Notes under the pieces: generated by a model | The model's database searches: none | The model's input: only the letters and a program-made list of their open reading frames with translations | Told to the model about the DNA's origin: nothing | Shown: positions 20,796 to 30,043 of the stretch, piece by piece | How the letters are laid out: every line of letters starts with the position of its first letter | How positions within the stretch are numbered: position 1 is the stretch's first letter | Source: JAMQKA01 sp034521835 | GTDB taxonomy: Bacteria; Bacteroidota; Rhodothermia; Balneolales; Balneolaceae | NCBI GenBank assembly: GCA_034521835.1 | Contig: JAXHMA010000003.1 | Location: 310,001 to 374,000, forward strand | Length of the DNA stretch: 64,000 nucleotides | Direction of reading: 5' to 3' | Translations under genes and position numbers: made by a program

Positions 20796-20915
20796 TTTTT
20801 GATGTATTTGCCATTGTATTTGGTCAGAAAAATAATAGGAATTTTAGCGCGTTATGAAACGTTGTATTGGACGGCTTTGAGGAAAACAGGCCGAACAAAC
20901 GTTCTTTCACATTTT

Positions 20916-21281
20916 GGGGGTGTAATGGATTCGACGGAATGCGTAGCATCGCAGGCTGCATGGCGAGTTCGAGCGATGGCACTCGTATAAAAACCATCAT
21001 GCAAATATTGTAATTGACAACAATTACTCTTACAGCTTAGCTGCGTAAGCAGCTTTGCCGTTCACTCGGCTTCTTGCCTGTCAGTGCCGTTTGAACGTCG
21101 ACTATGACAGGATAGCATGTGCTCCGCCGTCTGTCGGGGCATGTGTAAAACTTTAGCAGACTAGCGTGGTGTTAGCCTAGTTTCCAGGCAGAGCATCAGG
21201 CGAAATCCAATATGGAAACTACACATGTAGATGCTTGAACGATATACCATTTCGGACCGGGGTTCGATTCCCGCACCTCCA
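20916..21281 (+). ncRNA. ssrA: Transfer-messenger RNA (tmRNA)
   Basis: The 5' end GGGGGTGTAATGGATTCGACGG and the 3' T-arm and acceptor GGTTCGATTCCCGCACCTCC pair as a tRNA-like acceptor stem (20916-20922 with 21274-21280); the discriminator is A21281. CCA is not encoded. The resume codon is GCA at 21001. The tag frame 21001-21048 reads ANIVIDNNYSYSLAA followed by TAA, ending in the expected LAA degron. It rescues stalled ribosomes with SmpB and marks the product for ClpXP-type proteolysis. The 3' end is used as the attachment site of the island that follows. Confidence 0.97.
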
Positions 21282-21283
21282 CT
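21270..21283 (+). repeat. Attachment site repeat, left (ssrA 3' end)
   Basis: CCCGCACCTCCACT overlaps the last 12 bases of the tmRNA gene and is repeated exactly at 30044-30057. tmRNA 3' ends are classic tyrosine-recombinase targets, and an integrase remnant starts 180 bp downstream. This marks the left junction of the island. Confidence 0.75.
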
Positions 21284-21285
21284 AT

Positions 21286-21339
21286 CAAATCTTCGGATTT
21301 GAACAGATCCCTTCATACAGCCCGTATGGAGGGTTTTTT
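21286..21339 (+). terminator. ssrA: UUCG hairpin plus rho-independent terminator after ssrA
   Basis: First a 6-bp stem with a cUUCGg tetraloop (CAAATC-TTCG-GATTTG, 21286-21301). Then CCCTTCATAC (21309-21318) pairs with GTATGGAGGG (21324-21333), followed by six T. Together they should end tmRNA transcription. As it lies inside the island boundary, this terminator was probably brought in by the island. Confidence 0.75.
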
Positions 21340-21383
21340 GTTTTTATCCCCTCCGTATTCATTCACCTTTCTTTGACTTGCTG

Positions 21384-21455
21384 GTTACCATTTAGGTTGC
21401 CAATTGGGATTTCGATCTTTTGGTATCGATTGAAATAAAAACCTCAAATGGTAAC
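21384..21455. repeat. Inverted repeat flanking the integrase start
   Basis: GTTACCATTTAGGT (21384-21397) and ACCTCAAATGGTAAC (21441-21455) are reverse complements except for one inserted base, separated by 43 bp. The right arm overlaps the first possible ATG (21448) of the integrase remnant. Such repeats often serve as integrase arm or autorepression sites; that role is inferred. Confidence 0.5.
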
Positions 21456-21459
21456 AATT

Positions 21460-21716
21460 ATGTACAAGTTAAAACCGCACATTTACATCAGGAAAGATAA
21501 AATCGACAAGCACAACAAAGCCCCAGTTTACCTCAGAATAACAGAGGATGGCTCCAGGGTAGAGATCTCTCTCAGGTCAAGGTATCGGTATCTCTCGATA
21601 ACTGGGATTCAGATGCTCAGAGGGAAATTCTCAGGGAAAGTAGGATTAATCAGCGTATAGAAGATGCTCTCAGTAAGATGAATACACTGGAGCGAAAATA
21701 TATTGGCGATCCCTGA
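21460..21716 (+). pseudogene. Tyrosine-recombinase/integrase N-terminal remnant
   Basis: The start MYKLKPHIYIRKDKIDKHNK and then APVYLRITEDGSRVEISL match the arm-type DNA-binding domain of Bacteroidota phage/transposon integrases. A one-base shift near 21575 then leads into KVSVSLDNWDSDAQREIL and a helical stretch ending at TGA 21714-21716. The core-binding and catalytic (R-H-R-Y) domains are absent, so the gene is truncated whatever the shift means. It sits directly inside the left attachment site, as expected for the integrase of this island. Confidence 0.75.
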
Positions 21717-21859
21717 AATTATAACCTAAGATCATTCTATATTTATGAAATATTTTCTAAAAAATTTTGGTGGACCTTAGTTGAAAAACTATGTTTGTCA
21801 TATTATCAAATACTGTTTTTTATTTTTGATTAACAATAACTAAATAACTTTTACAATAA

Positions 21860-23888
21860 ATGCTACAAAAGGGACGGCTTGAAAATCTTGCTGATGAAAT
21901 TTGGAAGGGAGCGATAAAGCTTCGTGCTAAATTTAAGGCTAAAGACTATCCAACTGTTATTCTTCCAATGATAATGATCAGACGAATTGAATGTGTGTTG
22001 GAAGTGAAAAGGGAAGAGTTTGCTAATGAGATAAAATCAAATTCACCAGATATTGATGAAGAGACACTAAAAGAACGTGTTAAACTTAAAGAGAAAAATT
22101 TTCTTCCTTTTTTTAATGAAACCTATTGGACACTTGAGTCGATTCTTGATGAAAGTTCATCTCAAGTAGAATCCAACTTTCGGAATTATTTAAATGGTTT
22201 CAGCAAAGATATTGACGATGTAATAGACAAGTTTAATTACCGCCATACTGTTCAGCAGATGGTTAAAGCCAATCGGCTTAAAAAGTATTATACAGTTGGC
22301 AGCTGAAGAAGATTTTAGTCCAAGTCGCCTATCAAACTTAGAGATGGGATATGTGTACGAGGAGTTACTTCGTAGATTTTCGGAGGATGATGCTAAAGAT
22401 ACAGGTGAACATTTTACGCCAAGAGAGATTATTCGAATAATGGTTGATCTGCTTGAGATTGATTTTGACCCAGCAGAAACACAAGAAGCAATTTCTATTT
22501 ATGATCCAGCCTGTGGAACGGGAGGTATGCTTTCCGTAGCTAAAGAGCATTTAGTAGATAGGGCAGATACTGAAGAAGAGGCTCGACAGGTAGAAGAACT
22601 GGTACTCCTAAATGGACAAGAAATGCTGGCACAAAACTACGCAGTTTGTAAAGCAGATATGATTATTAAGGGGGAGACTGGTAGTAATATTACTCACGGT
22701 AATTCGCTAATACCGGATATTGATAGTGTTCAGGATGACGGTGATAAGCATGCAGGACAGCAATTTGATTACATGCTTTCTAATCCACCATTTGGTGTAG
22801 ATTGGGGTGATTATAGTTCAGATGTAAACAAGTTATCCAAATCTCGTTATCGCTGGGGTACACCTCCTTCAGACAATGGGGCATTTTTGTTTCTTCAAAC
22901 AATGATTGAAAAGATGAAGCCAGTTGAGGAAGGAGGTTCTAAAATAACCATTCTTTTTAACGCATCACCTTTAAGTAATGGTGATGCCACACAAAGTGAA
23001 AGTGAAGTCAGGCGCCATATTTTGGAGAATGATTTACTTGATACAATAGTAATGCTACCCGACCAAATGTTCTATGATACAGGAATATATACCTATGTTT
23101 GGCTATTGAATAATAAAAAGCCAGAATATAAAAAAGATAAAGTTTGTTTGATCGATGCACGAGATCAATTTGAAAAGGAGTCTTCTTCTTTTGGAGAAAA
23201 ACGTCACCGCATTACTGATGAGCAGCGTAAATGGATCTATAATCAGTTTAGGAATTTTGAAGAGTCAAAGAAGTTAAAACTCTTTTCTACAAAAGATTTC
23301 GCTTACCACAAAGTCAAGGTGGTATTCTGGCAAGAAGATGAAAATGAGGAGCAAATGTGGGTTACAGAAGATCTTGATGTTAAATTAAGTACCCAAAATA
23401 TAAAAAAGAGGTTTGAGTTATATGGAGACTTAAGAGTTCATGTTGATTTGGAAACTCCAGAGAACGATTTCCATCATTTTGATATACACTACGAAGGTTC
23501 TAAGGGCTTTGGTCCTGTTTTTCGTGACTTGATACAGGAAACATTTGAACACCTTGAAGATGTTAAAGTCTCAGTTGTAAAAGATTGGCTGGATAAATGC
23601 ACTATTAAGGCTTCTTTTACCCATCGACATTACATTGTTGATAATGAGTATATACCGTTTGATTTAACGGCAGGTGATAAGTCTGCATATATCAATGATT
23701 TTTTACATAGTGAAATTAATTATAAAATAATAAGCTGGGAAGAGTATGACCAATTGGGATATGAAATACTGCCTAACCTTTATTTTTATGAATATGAAGA
23801 ACCCGATCCTAGCGAAGAAATAATAAAGGATTTTTGGGCATTGGAAGAAGAGGCTGAAAAGATATTATCACAAATTAAGAATTTATGA
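21860..23888 (+). CDS. hsdM: Type I restriction-modification methyltransferase subunit HsdM (frameshifted)
   Basis: About 675 residues when one A is removed from the A5 run at 22280-22284. The N-terminal helical HsdM domain (LADEIWKGAIKLR, YPTVILPMIMIRR) is joined to the N6-adenine methylase domain: YDPACGTGGML is the SAM-binding motif I (about residue 214) and SNPPFG the catalytic motif IV (about 308). The C-terminal part of about 250 residues (from about FEESKKLKLFS on) is longer than in classical 520-residue HsdM and lacks a motif I know. The gene overlaps hsdS by an ATGA. It methylates host DNA with HsdS. Confidence 0.88.
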
Positions 23889-25174
23889 TTAGGAGTAAGA
23901 AAGAAGCTAAAAATAGCAAATGGTTAAAGGATATTCCCAACAAATGGTCTGTTGGTAGAATAAAAGATCTAGTAAATTTAAAAAGTGGAGAGACGATTAC
24001 TTCAGAAGAAATAGATGAACAGGGGGATTTCCCAGTATATGGTGGAAATGGGCAACGGGGATATACATCATCATATACACATGAGGGAGATCGAATTCTA
24101 ATAGGTCGACAGGGGGCTCTTTGTGGTAACATTAATTATGCTTCTGGAAAATTTTGGGCCACGGAACATGCTGTAGTCGCTACACCTGTTAAAAAATTCG
24201 AATTACTATGGTTAGGAGAACTTCTCCGAATCATGAATTTAAATCGTTATTCAAATGCTGCTGCACAACCTGGCTTGGCCGTTGAAAGAATTAAAAATTT
24301 ATATATTCCTATTCCTCCGGAAGAGGAACAAAAGGCCATTGCCTTCTATTTAGGAGATGCATGTACTAAAATTGATAAAGTTGTAGAGAGAAAACATGAG
24401 CAGCTTCGTAAGTTGCAACAGTATTTTTTTACTAAAGTCAATGAGTTATTAACGGCCAAAAAAAAGGAAGATAGTGGGAAGTCAATTGATATAGATAATG
24501 GCTTCATTAAAAGAAAAATCCCAGCAACCTGGACAGTAGATCGACTGCGTGATATAGCAATAATTAATGATGAGTCATTGGGGGCAAATACTCCAGACGA
24601 TCACTTAATTAATTACCTGGACATTAGTAATGTAGATAGGTATGGAGTCATAGATAGAGATGAGATTGAAGAACTTTTATTTGAAGAGGCTCCAAGTAGG
24701 GCAAAGAGAGTTGTAAAAAAATATGATACCGTAATTTCTTCTGTAAGGACTAATCTTCAAGCAGTTGCTTATATCGATTTTGAAATGAAAAACTTAATCT
24801 GTTCAACAGGTTTTTTTGTCTGTCGGCCTAAGTTTACGAGTAAGCTGAGGAGCAAGTTTTTGTACTATTTTCTTTTGACTACTTATTCTAAAGACTACTT
24901 TTTTTTCCGTTCAACTGGGGTTTCCTATCCTGCAATAAACGATTATAAGTTTGGATCAATACCGATGTTTATACCACCAGTAAATAAACAAGATGAAATA
25001 ATAGAAAGGTTAGATAAGCTAAAAAGCAAAATTGAAAATGCGTCAAAAAATATACGAGATCAAATAGCAAAATTAAACGCCTACAAAAAAAGCCTAATCC
25101 ATGAGTGTGTTACAGGCAAAAAGCGCGTTTACGACGAAAAAGAAAAACTAACCTCTTCTGTTTATGCCGAGTAA
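23885..25174 (+). CDS. hsdS: Type I restriction-modification specificity subunit HsdS
   Basis: 429 residues with two target-recognition domains, each followed by a conserved helical spacer. TRD1 includes FPVYGGNGQRGYTSSYTH and GRQGALCGNINYASG, and its spacer IPPEEEQKAIAFYLG plus a coiled coil. TRD2 starts near IPATWTVDRLRDIA, with the second spacer PPVNKQDEIIERLDKLKSKI. It fixes the bipartite DNA recognition sequence of the complex. It starts on the ATGA shared with hsdM and overlaps hsdR by 11 bp, so all three subunits are translationally coupled. The two halves are complete. Confidence 0.93.
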   Translation: MIRSKKEAKNSKWLKDIPNKWSVGRIKDLVNLKSGETITSEEIDEQGDFPVYGGNGQRGYTSSYTHEGDRILIGRQGALCGNINYASGKFWATEHAVVATPVKKFELLWLGELLRIMNLNRYSNAAAQPGLAVERIKNLYIPIPPEEEQKAIAFYLGDACTKIDKVVERKHEQLRKLQQYFFTKVNELLTAKKKEDSGKSIDIDNGFIKRKIPATWTVDRLRDIAIINDESLGANTPDDHLINYLDISNVDRYGVIDRDEIEELLFEEAPSRAKRVVKKYDTVISSVRTNLQAVAYIDFEMKNLICSTGFFVCRPKFTSKLRSKFLYYFLLTTYSKDYFFFRSTGVSYPAINDYKFGSIPMFIPPVNKQDEIIERLDKLKSKIENASKNIRDQIAKLNAYKKSLIHECVTGKKRVYDEKEKLTSSVYAE

Positions 25175-28112
25175 CAAAGAGACGCTTTTTCAGGAGCATA
25201 TTTGTTCATTCCTAGAAGAAGAACATGGGTACCAACGACTGCATCGAGAAGATTTAGAGGATATAGAAAATCATGTTATCGAAGACCACCTTTTATCTTT
25301 CGTCCAAGTAACCCAGCCAAATAAATATGAGCAGTTGGTAACTGATTTTGGGAGTGATGCCGACAATGAAATTATCAAAGCGCTTAGGAATACTGTAGCA
25401 GATAAGGCGCTTTGGTTAATAATGCGAGATGGTATAGATGTACGTGGAATTCGTTTTGAACTTTACAAGCCTAAACCTCGCTCAAAAACTAGCCCTGTTC
25501 AGTGGACTAACTATAGGCAAAACAACTTCTCATTTAAAAAGGAGTATGCTTACAATCCCAATACAGATGAAAAAATAGACCTTGTATTATTCTTAAATGG
25601 ACTTCCTATTATTGTAATAGAGTTAAAACATGAAGATGAAGGAAGAACATGTGAGGATGCGGTTTATGAAAGCTATCTGACCCGGGACCTCGAAAATGAT
25701 ATTTATACGCTGCCTTTTTTATATATCGCATCAAGCAATACAGAGGTTAAAGTAGCTACTGATCCTAGTTCTCCTGACAACTTTTTATGGTTTAATGCAG
25801 CTTTAGAAAATCGTGCTCAAACTGAAGATGAGTATCCTGTAGAGCATTTATATAAAAAAGCGCTATCTAAAGAAAATATAGCTAAATACCTGGAGCAGTT
25901 CTTAGTTTTTGTCCCTGCTAAAGAAACAATTACTGAAGATGGTGAGCTAATAACTAAACCTTCTAAAACTATTTTTCCCCGGTACCATCAGTTAAGAGCG
26001 AGTAGGAAATTAGGTAAAGAGGTACTGCGGCATTTTGAAGATGAAGACAAGCTTGGTGAAAGTTATCTCATAAATCATTCAGCAGGTTCGGGAAAGACCT
26101 TGACTATTGCGTGGATGTCAGATGTCTTAGATAGCCTTTACCACTCGGGGACCAACGAAAAGATTTTTGATAATATCATTGTATTAACTGACCGCAGAAA
26201 TTTAGATAAAAATGTGAAAGATGACTTGGAAAAGTTCAGTCATCTACGACACAAAGTTCATTTCACGGATCGATCTAGTGATTTAGCAAATTACTTGGAG
26301 AGTGACAAAGACATTATTGTTACAACTATCCACAAATTTAGTTATATCCAAGAAAAGCTTGATGAACAGGAAGCACTTCAGGGGCGTCGAGTTGCGTTTT
26401 TAATTGATGAAGCTCATCGCTCGCAGGAAGGGAAGATGGCGCATACAATGCGAGATTACTTTTCTGAAGAAAATGAGGATGATCCAAGTGATGAGGTTAC
26501 TGAGATTGATGACTCAAATCAAGTTTTCGTCGCTTTTACTGCTACTACTACACCACAAACTGCTGCATTATTTGGAGAACCATTTGATGTTTACAGTGAA
26601 GAAGAAGCTATAAAAGAGGGGTACATATTAGATGTCGCACAAAATATCATTTCCTATGAAACACTGTATAATCTGCAGGCACTTGATGTGATTCCTGATG
26701 ATGTAGATTTCCCTGCTGGAACTATTTCAAAGGCATTAAGGAATATCGCTTTTGAAGATGACAGCTTATTACAATACAAGTCGGAAGTTATTATAAACTT
26801 GTTTGAGGATAAGGTTGAGGAAACTATTAATGGAAAGGGGAAAGCAATGGTTGTTGCAAATTCCCGGGTGGCAGGATTAAAATATTATGAATATATCAAC
26901 GAAATTATTCAAGCCCGAGATCTTCCTTATAATATATTATATGCATTTAGTGATTTCACTCATCCGGAAACGCATGAAGAGATTTCTGAGGGAAAGCTCA
27001 ATGAACTTCAAGCAAAACATTCTGGCAAAGATATTGATGAGGTATTTGATCAGGACGAATACCGAATTATTGTAGTAGCCAATAAATTTCAGACTGGCTT
27101 TGATCAACCATTACTTTCTGCAATGTTTCTGGATAAAGTAGTAAAGGGGGAAAATGCAGTACAAACAGTATCACGTTTAAATAGACAGCATCCGGAGAAA
27201 GAGCAATCAGATATTTTGGTTGTTGATTTTACCAATAATGCATCTGAGATATTTGAAGCATTTAATAAACATAGGAAAGGTTCTCCATATAAGCATCAAG
27301 AGCCAGATCCACAGGTATTACAAGAGGTTTATGATGAAGTATATAGTTTTGAAGTATTTTCGAAAGAGCAAATTGAAAACTATATAGAACAATACCGGGA
27401 GACGGAAGAGAAGGCTAAGAAAGGTGATTCCAGTGCTGATACTGTTCTTAGTAATCTAAATCAAGAGTTCAGAGAGGTGTTCAAAACAGAATTACCAGCT
27501 GTTGAAGATCAGAAGCGATACATCAGTTTACTGAATCGTTATACTAACTTGTACTATTTTATTGGTCAATTTTTTTCTTTTCCGGAGCACCTGAAGAACT
27601 TTATTGTATTTGCAGAAGGTATGGCCACTGTACTGGAAAGGAAAGGGAAGACCACTGACCTAAAAAAACATTTACAAGATATCGATCTTAAAAAGGGTGC
27701 TGTAAATTATCTTGGCATAAAGACAAATTTGAGCCTGGCAAAAGAAGGTGGTTCAAAGACTGGTATTTCAATAAGATCAGAAGGGGAGGGTCCTCCACGA
27801 AAAACGATAGATCAAGCGATAAAAGATATTAAGGAGAAATATCCTATTACAGATGAAGAGGCATTGGTAATTAAGGAAATATGTGAAGAAGTTTCAGGGA
27901 AACAGCAAATTAAAACAAGAATAATTAATAACAAGAAAAATGAATTATTCTTGAGAAATTATCAGCCAACTGTTCAAAATGAGGTTAAGCAAGGATATAT
28001 TGAGAGGGAGTTGTGGCAAAAATTAAATGATCCAATGTATACTGGGAAGGGTGGAATCATCAATCTGATGGGTAAGTCAATTATTAATAGAATTCTAAAT
28101 AGGGCTAGTTGA
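25164..28112 (+). CDS. hsdR: Type I restriction endonuclease subunit HsdR
   Basis: 982 residues, intact. The N-terminal PD-(D/E)xK nuclease domain has D and E-x-K in IDLVLFLNGLPIIVIELKH (about 138-156). The SF2 motor follows, with Walker A SAGSGKT (about 307-313), DEAH in LIDEAHRSQEG (about 414) and motif III FTATTTP. The C-terminal helical domain binds the methylase core. It translocates unmethylated DNA and cuts it at a distance. It is the last gene of the hsdMSR operon, and its reading frame is undamaged, so restriction is potentially active if HsdM is in truth intact. Confidence 0.95.
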   Translation: MPSNKETLFQEHICSFLEEEHGYQRLHREDLEDIENHVIEDHLLSFVQVTQPNKYEQLVTDFGSDADNEIIKALRNTVADKALWLIMRDGIDVRGIRFELYKPKPRSKTSPVQWTNYRQNNFSFKKEYAYNPNTDEKIDLVLFLNGLPIIVIELKHEDEGRTCEDAVYESYLTRDLENDIYTLPFLYIASSNTEVKVATDPSSPDNFLWFNAALENRAQTEDEYPVEHLYKKALSKENIAKYLEQFLVFVPAKETITEDGELITKPSKTIFPRYHQLRASRKLGKEVLRHFEDEDKLGESYLINHSAGSGKTLTIAWMSDVLDSLYHSGTNEKIFDNIIVLTDRRNLDKNVKDDLEKFSHLRHKVHFTDRSSDLANYLESDKDIIVTTIHKFSYIQEKLDEQEALQGRRVAFLIDEAHRSQEGKMAHTMRDYFSEENEDDPSDEVTEIDDSNQVFVAFTATTTPQTAALFGEPFDVYSEEEAIKEGYILDVAQNIISYETLYNLQALDVIPDDVDFPAGTISKALRNIAFEDDSLLQYKSEVIINLFEDKVEETINGKGKAMVVANSRVAGLKYYEYINEIIQARDLPYNILYAFSDFTHPETHEEISEGKLNELQAKHSGKDIDEVFDQDEYRIIVVANKFQTGFDQPLLSAMFLDKVVKGENAVQTVSRLNRQHPEKEQSDILVVDFTNNASEIFEAFNKHRKGSPYKHQEPDPQVLQEVYDEVYSFEVFSKEQIENYIEQYRETEEKAKKGDSSADTVLSNLNQEFREVFKTELPAVEDQKRYISLLNRYTNLYYFIGQFFSFPEHLKNFIVFAEGMATVLERKGKTTDLKKHLQDIDLKKGAVNYLGIKTNLSLAKEGGSKTGISIRSEGEGPPRKTIDQAIKDIKEKYPITDEEALVIKEICEEVSGKQQIKTRIINNKKNELFLRNYQPTVQNEVKQGYIERELWQKLNDPMYTGKGGIINLMGKSIINRILNRAS

Positions 28113-28126
28113 TACTATTCATTTTA

Positions 28127-28154
28127 TTGTTAAATGCATGGTCTTTTATATATT
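28127..28154 (+). promoter_or_regulatory. Possible promoter for the HipA-like/DUF3037 pair
   Basis: TTGTTA (28127-28132) and TATATT (28149-28154) with a 16-bp spacer lie 50 bp before the kinase ATG, in the 93-bp gap after hsdR. It resembles a generic sigma70 site, not the Bacteroidota TAnnTTTG type. It suggests that the pair can be transcribed apart from the RM operon. Confidence 0.25.
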
Positions 28155-28205
28155 GGGGAAAAATAGAATATCTCTCTGGTCATAAAGTACAGTTGATTAG
28201 ACGGG

Positions 28206-29039
28206 ATGATTGAAGAGGCTACATCTATACAATTTAAGGGACAAATTAAAGGTACCTTTAATCGTCCTATTATTTCTATATGTCGGGGCTCAGATGGGTT
28301 ACAAACTTATTTTTTAAAATATCCCCGACATAATAATGAAATTGATGGCTTATTGAGTGAGGTTTTGTGTACGCGTTTAGCTCAACGGTTGCATTTAAAT
28401 ACCCCTGAGATTGCATTGGTACAAATAGGGAATCATCCCATTAGTGAAGAAGATATTATTCATCATGACAAAATAGTCGAAGGTCAAAAGGTTTTTGGGT
28501 CAAAAAAACTAGAAAAAGCTGAGGAACTGAGTCAGCTTAATTTTGTATTAAATAAACATGATTTCAACAAATTAGAGTATGCGCCCCATATTTTGCGGAT
28601 TGGTTTATTCGATATGTGGATCGGAAATACAGATCGAAGGGGAGATAACTTTAATCTGTTTTTATCCCAAGCCAAGAAGCAAAAGCTATATGTATTTGAT
28701 CATTTTGAAGCCTTCAACAAAATTGCCGACAATGTACAGAATGATATCCCATTAGAGATAAATGTCTATAATGGATTCTTGGGATCGAATTATGCTTATG
28801 AAATGCTTGGTTGGGTAGATAAAGCAGAATTGGAGCAAGAAGTAGCAGATTTTTTGGATTACATAGATGATTTGAACGTAAGTGAACTTTTAGACACGAT
28901 TATTGATGATTTGCCACCAAATTGGCAAATTGCCAATGAAACAATTCGTTATATTGCACGTTTTCTAACGTCTGAAGTCAGAATAGAACTTATAGAAGAA
29001 GGGATAAATAACTATATCGAATACTTACCTTCGAAATGA
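28206..29039 (+). CDS. HipA-like (HipA_2) protein kinase
   Basis: 277 residues, about half the size of classical HipA. The ATP-site lysine is in YFLKYPR (about 38) and its partner glutamate in LLSEVLCTRLAQRL. The catalytic loop GNTDRRGDNFNLFL (about 139-152) keeps the N-x-D-R and downstream N, and the metal-binding aspartate is in VFDHFEAF (about 164). So all residues needed for phosphotransfer appear present, though the usual DRH reads DRR. The gene overlaps the DUF3037 gene by ATGA. No HipB-like DNA-binding antitoxin is next to it. Known family: HipA toxins phosphorylate tRNA synthetases; what this short form targets is not established here. Probably cytoplasmic. Confidence 0.78.
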   Translation: MIEEATSIQFKGQIKGTFNRPIISICRGSDGLQTYFLKYPRHNNEIDGLLSEVLCTRLAQRLHLNTPEIALVQIGNHPISEEDIIHHDKIVEGQKVFGSKKLEKAEELSQLNFVLNKHDFNKLEYAPHILRIGLFDMWIGNTDRRGDNFNLFLSQAKKQKLYVFDHFEAFNKIADNVQNDIPLEINVYNGFLGSNYAYEMLGWVDKAELEQEVADFLDYIDDLNVSELLDTIIDDLPPNWQIANETIRYIARFLTSEVRIELIEEGINNYIEYLPSK

Positions 29040-29896
29040 TGAAATCTTTTTACAGCATATTATACATTGAGCCTGAACCAATTTCCGAGGAGAAAATTTC
29101 GGTTGGACTCTTCCTTAATGCCGATAAGAAGCCGACCTTTGATTATTCTGAGGATAAGCTTAGGGTGGCTTCAAATATTGTTGGTTCAGAAACTACTGAC
29201 TCATTAGAGCGTATTCTACGTAATATCAAAAAGAAGACGGAATCCTTTTCTGATAATGATAAACAGGCAGAAGCATTTGACGTTAAACCTTTCTCAGAGT
29301 CCTACTTTAAGTACTTAAACAATTATAGTAATAATCTCATTACCTATTCTGATCCCTCTAAGAATCATGGTGATTTTACGTTATCAGATTATAAAGAGCT
29401 ATTTCGACTTTTAGTTGACAAGAAATATGGAATTGAGGAAGAAGAGGATGAGTCGTTTAAAAAGTCTGTCAAAAAGAAAATTAAGTCATCAGTCGTAAAT
29501 GAAAAGATGGACGTCTTTTATAAGGTTCCTAAAGAGTCTGTGGAGACCATCTATCGGGATCATATCGTAGATTATATCGGAGTGAATGGAAACATAATCT
29601 CTGGTAATAGCATTGACATGAAAGGGAATCCATATAATCTGGAGAATAAATTTTATCTCCTTAGAGTACTAGTTGATGGTTTATTAGATCTTGCCAAAAA
29701 ACGTGATATGAAAAATGCCGGTAAGCATGTTGTGTTTTATAATGAGCCGGAAGGGGATAAAAATAAAGATCTGCTACATGGAGCTTTGAATGACGAATCA
29801 AGTCCCTTGACCTTGAAACATTGGGAGGAGTTTGAGGAAGAAGAGGATTGGATCGCAAATACTTCAGTTACAAAGTTTAGTGAAGAATTTGAATAA
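29036..29896 (+). CDS. DUF3037 family protein
   Basis: 286 residues. The N-terminal FYSILYIEPEPISEEKISVGLFLN matches the DUF3037 start pattern (Y-S-x-x-x-Y-x-P-x-P, then V-G-x-x-L) over two segments. The rest is charged and mostly helical, with no membrane segment or enzyme motif that I recognise. In other genomes DUF3037 is found beside HipA-like kinases, and here the ATGA overlap implies one functional unit. It may be the kinase's partner, substrate or antidote (inference). The acidic C-terminal tail (EEFEEEEDW) is notable. Confidence 0.7.
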   Translation: MMKSFYSILYIEPEPISEEKISVGLFLNADKKPTFDYSEDKLRVASNIVGSETTDSLERILRNIKKKTESFSDNDKQAEAFDVKPFSESYFKYLNNYSNNLITYSDPSKNHGDFTLSDYKELFRLLVDKKYGIEEEEDESFKKSVKKKIKSSVVNEKMDVFYKVPKESVETIYRDHIVDYIGVNGNIISGNSIDMKGNPYNLENKFYLLRVLVDGLLDLAKKRDMKNAGKHVVFYNEPEGDKNKDLLHGALNDESSPLTLKHWEEFEEEEDWIANTSVTKFSEEFE

Positions 29897-30043
29897 GAGT
29901 ACTTGGGATGTTTACTTGCTGGTCAAATAAATCCGTTGGAAGCCGTGTTAGGTGAACTATACGGTGACCAATTTATTGATGAGTTCTAAAATGTATGTTA
30001 TAAAGCTATATGAGCACATTTTATGATTGAAGGGGTCGTGTTC

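Larger units (their letters stand above)
21284..30043. mobile_element. ssrA-integrated genomic island carrying type I RM and HipA-like/DUF3037 genes
   Basis: About 8.8 kb between two copies of CCCGCACCTCCACT. It begins at the tmRNA 3' end, carries an N-terminal integrase fragment next to the junction, and is visibly richer in A/T than the flanks. The cargo is hsdM, hsdS, hsdR, a HipA-like kinase and a DUF3037 protein. Excision would need an integrase in trans because the local one lacks a catalytic domain. This is an immobilised defence island. Confidence 0.8.

Noticed and set aside
21860..23888. Phase-variable hsdM by homopolymer slippage
   Set aside because: Run of only five A, and many unrelated housekeeping genes carry the same kind of indel, so error is a simpler reading.
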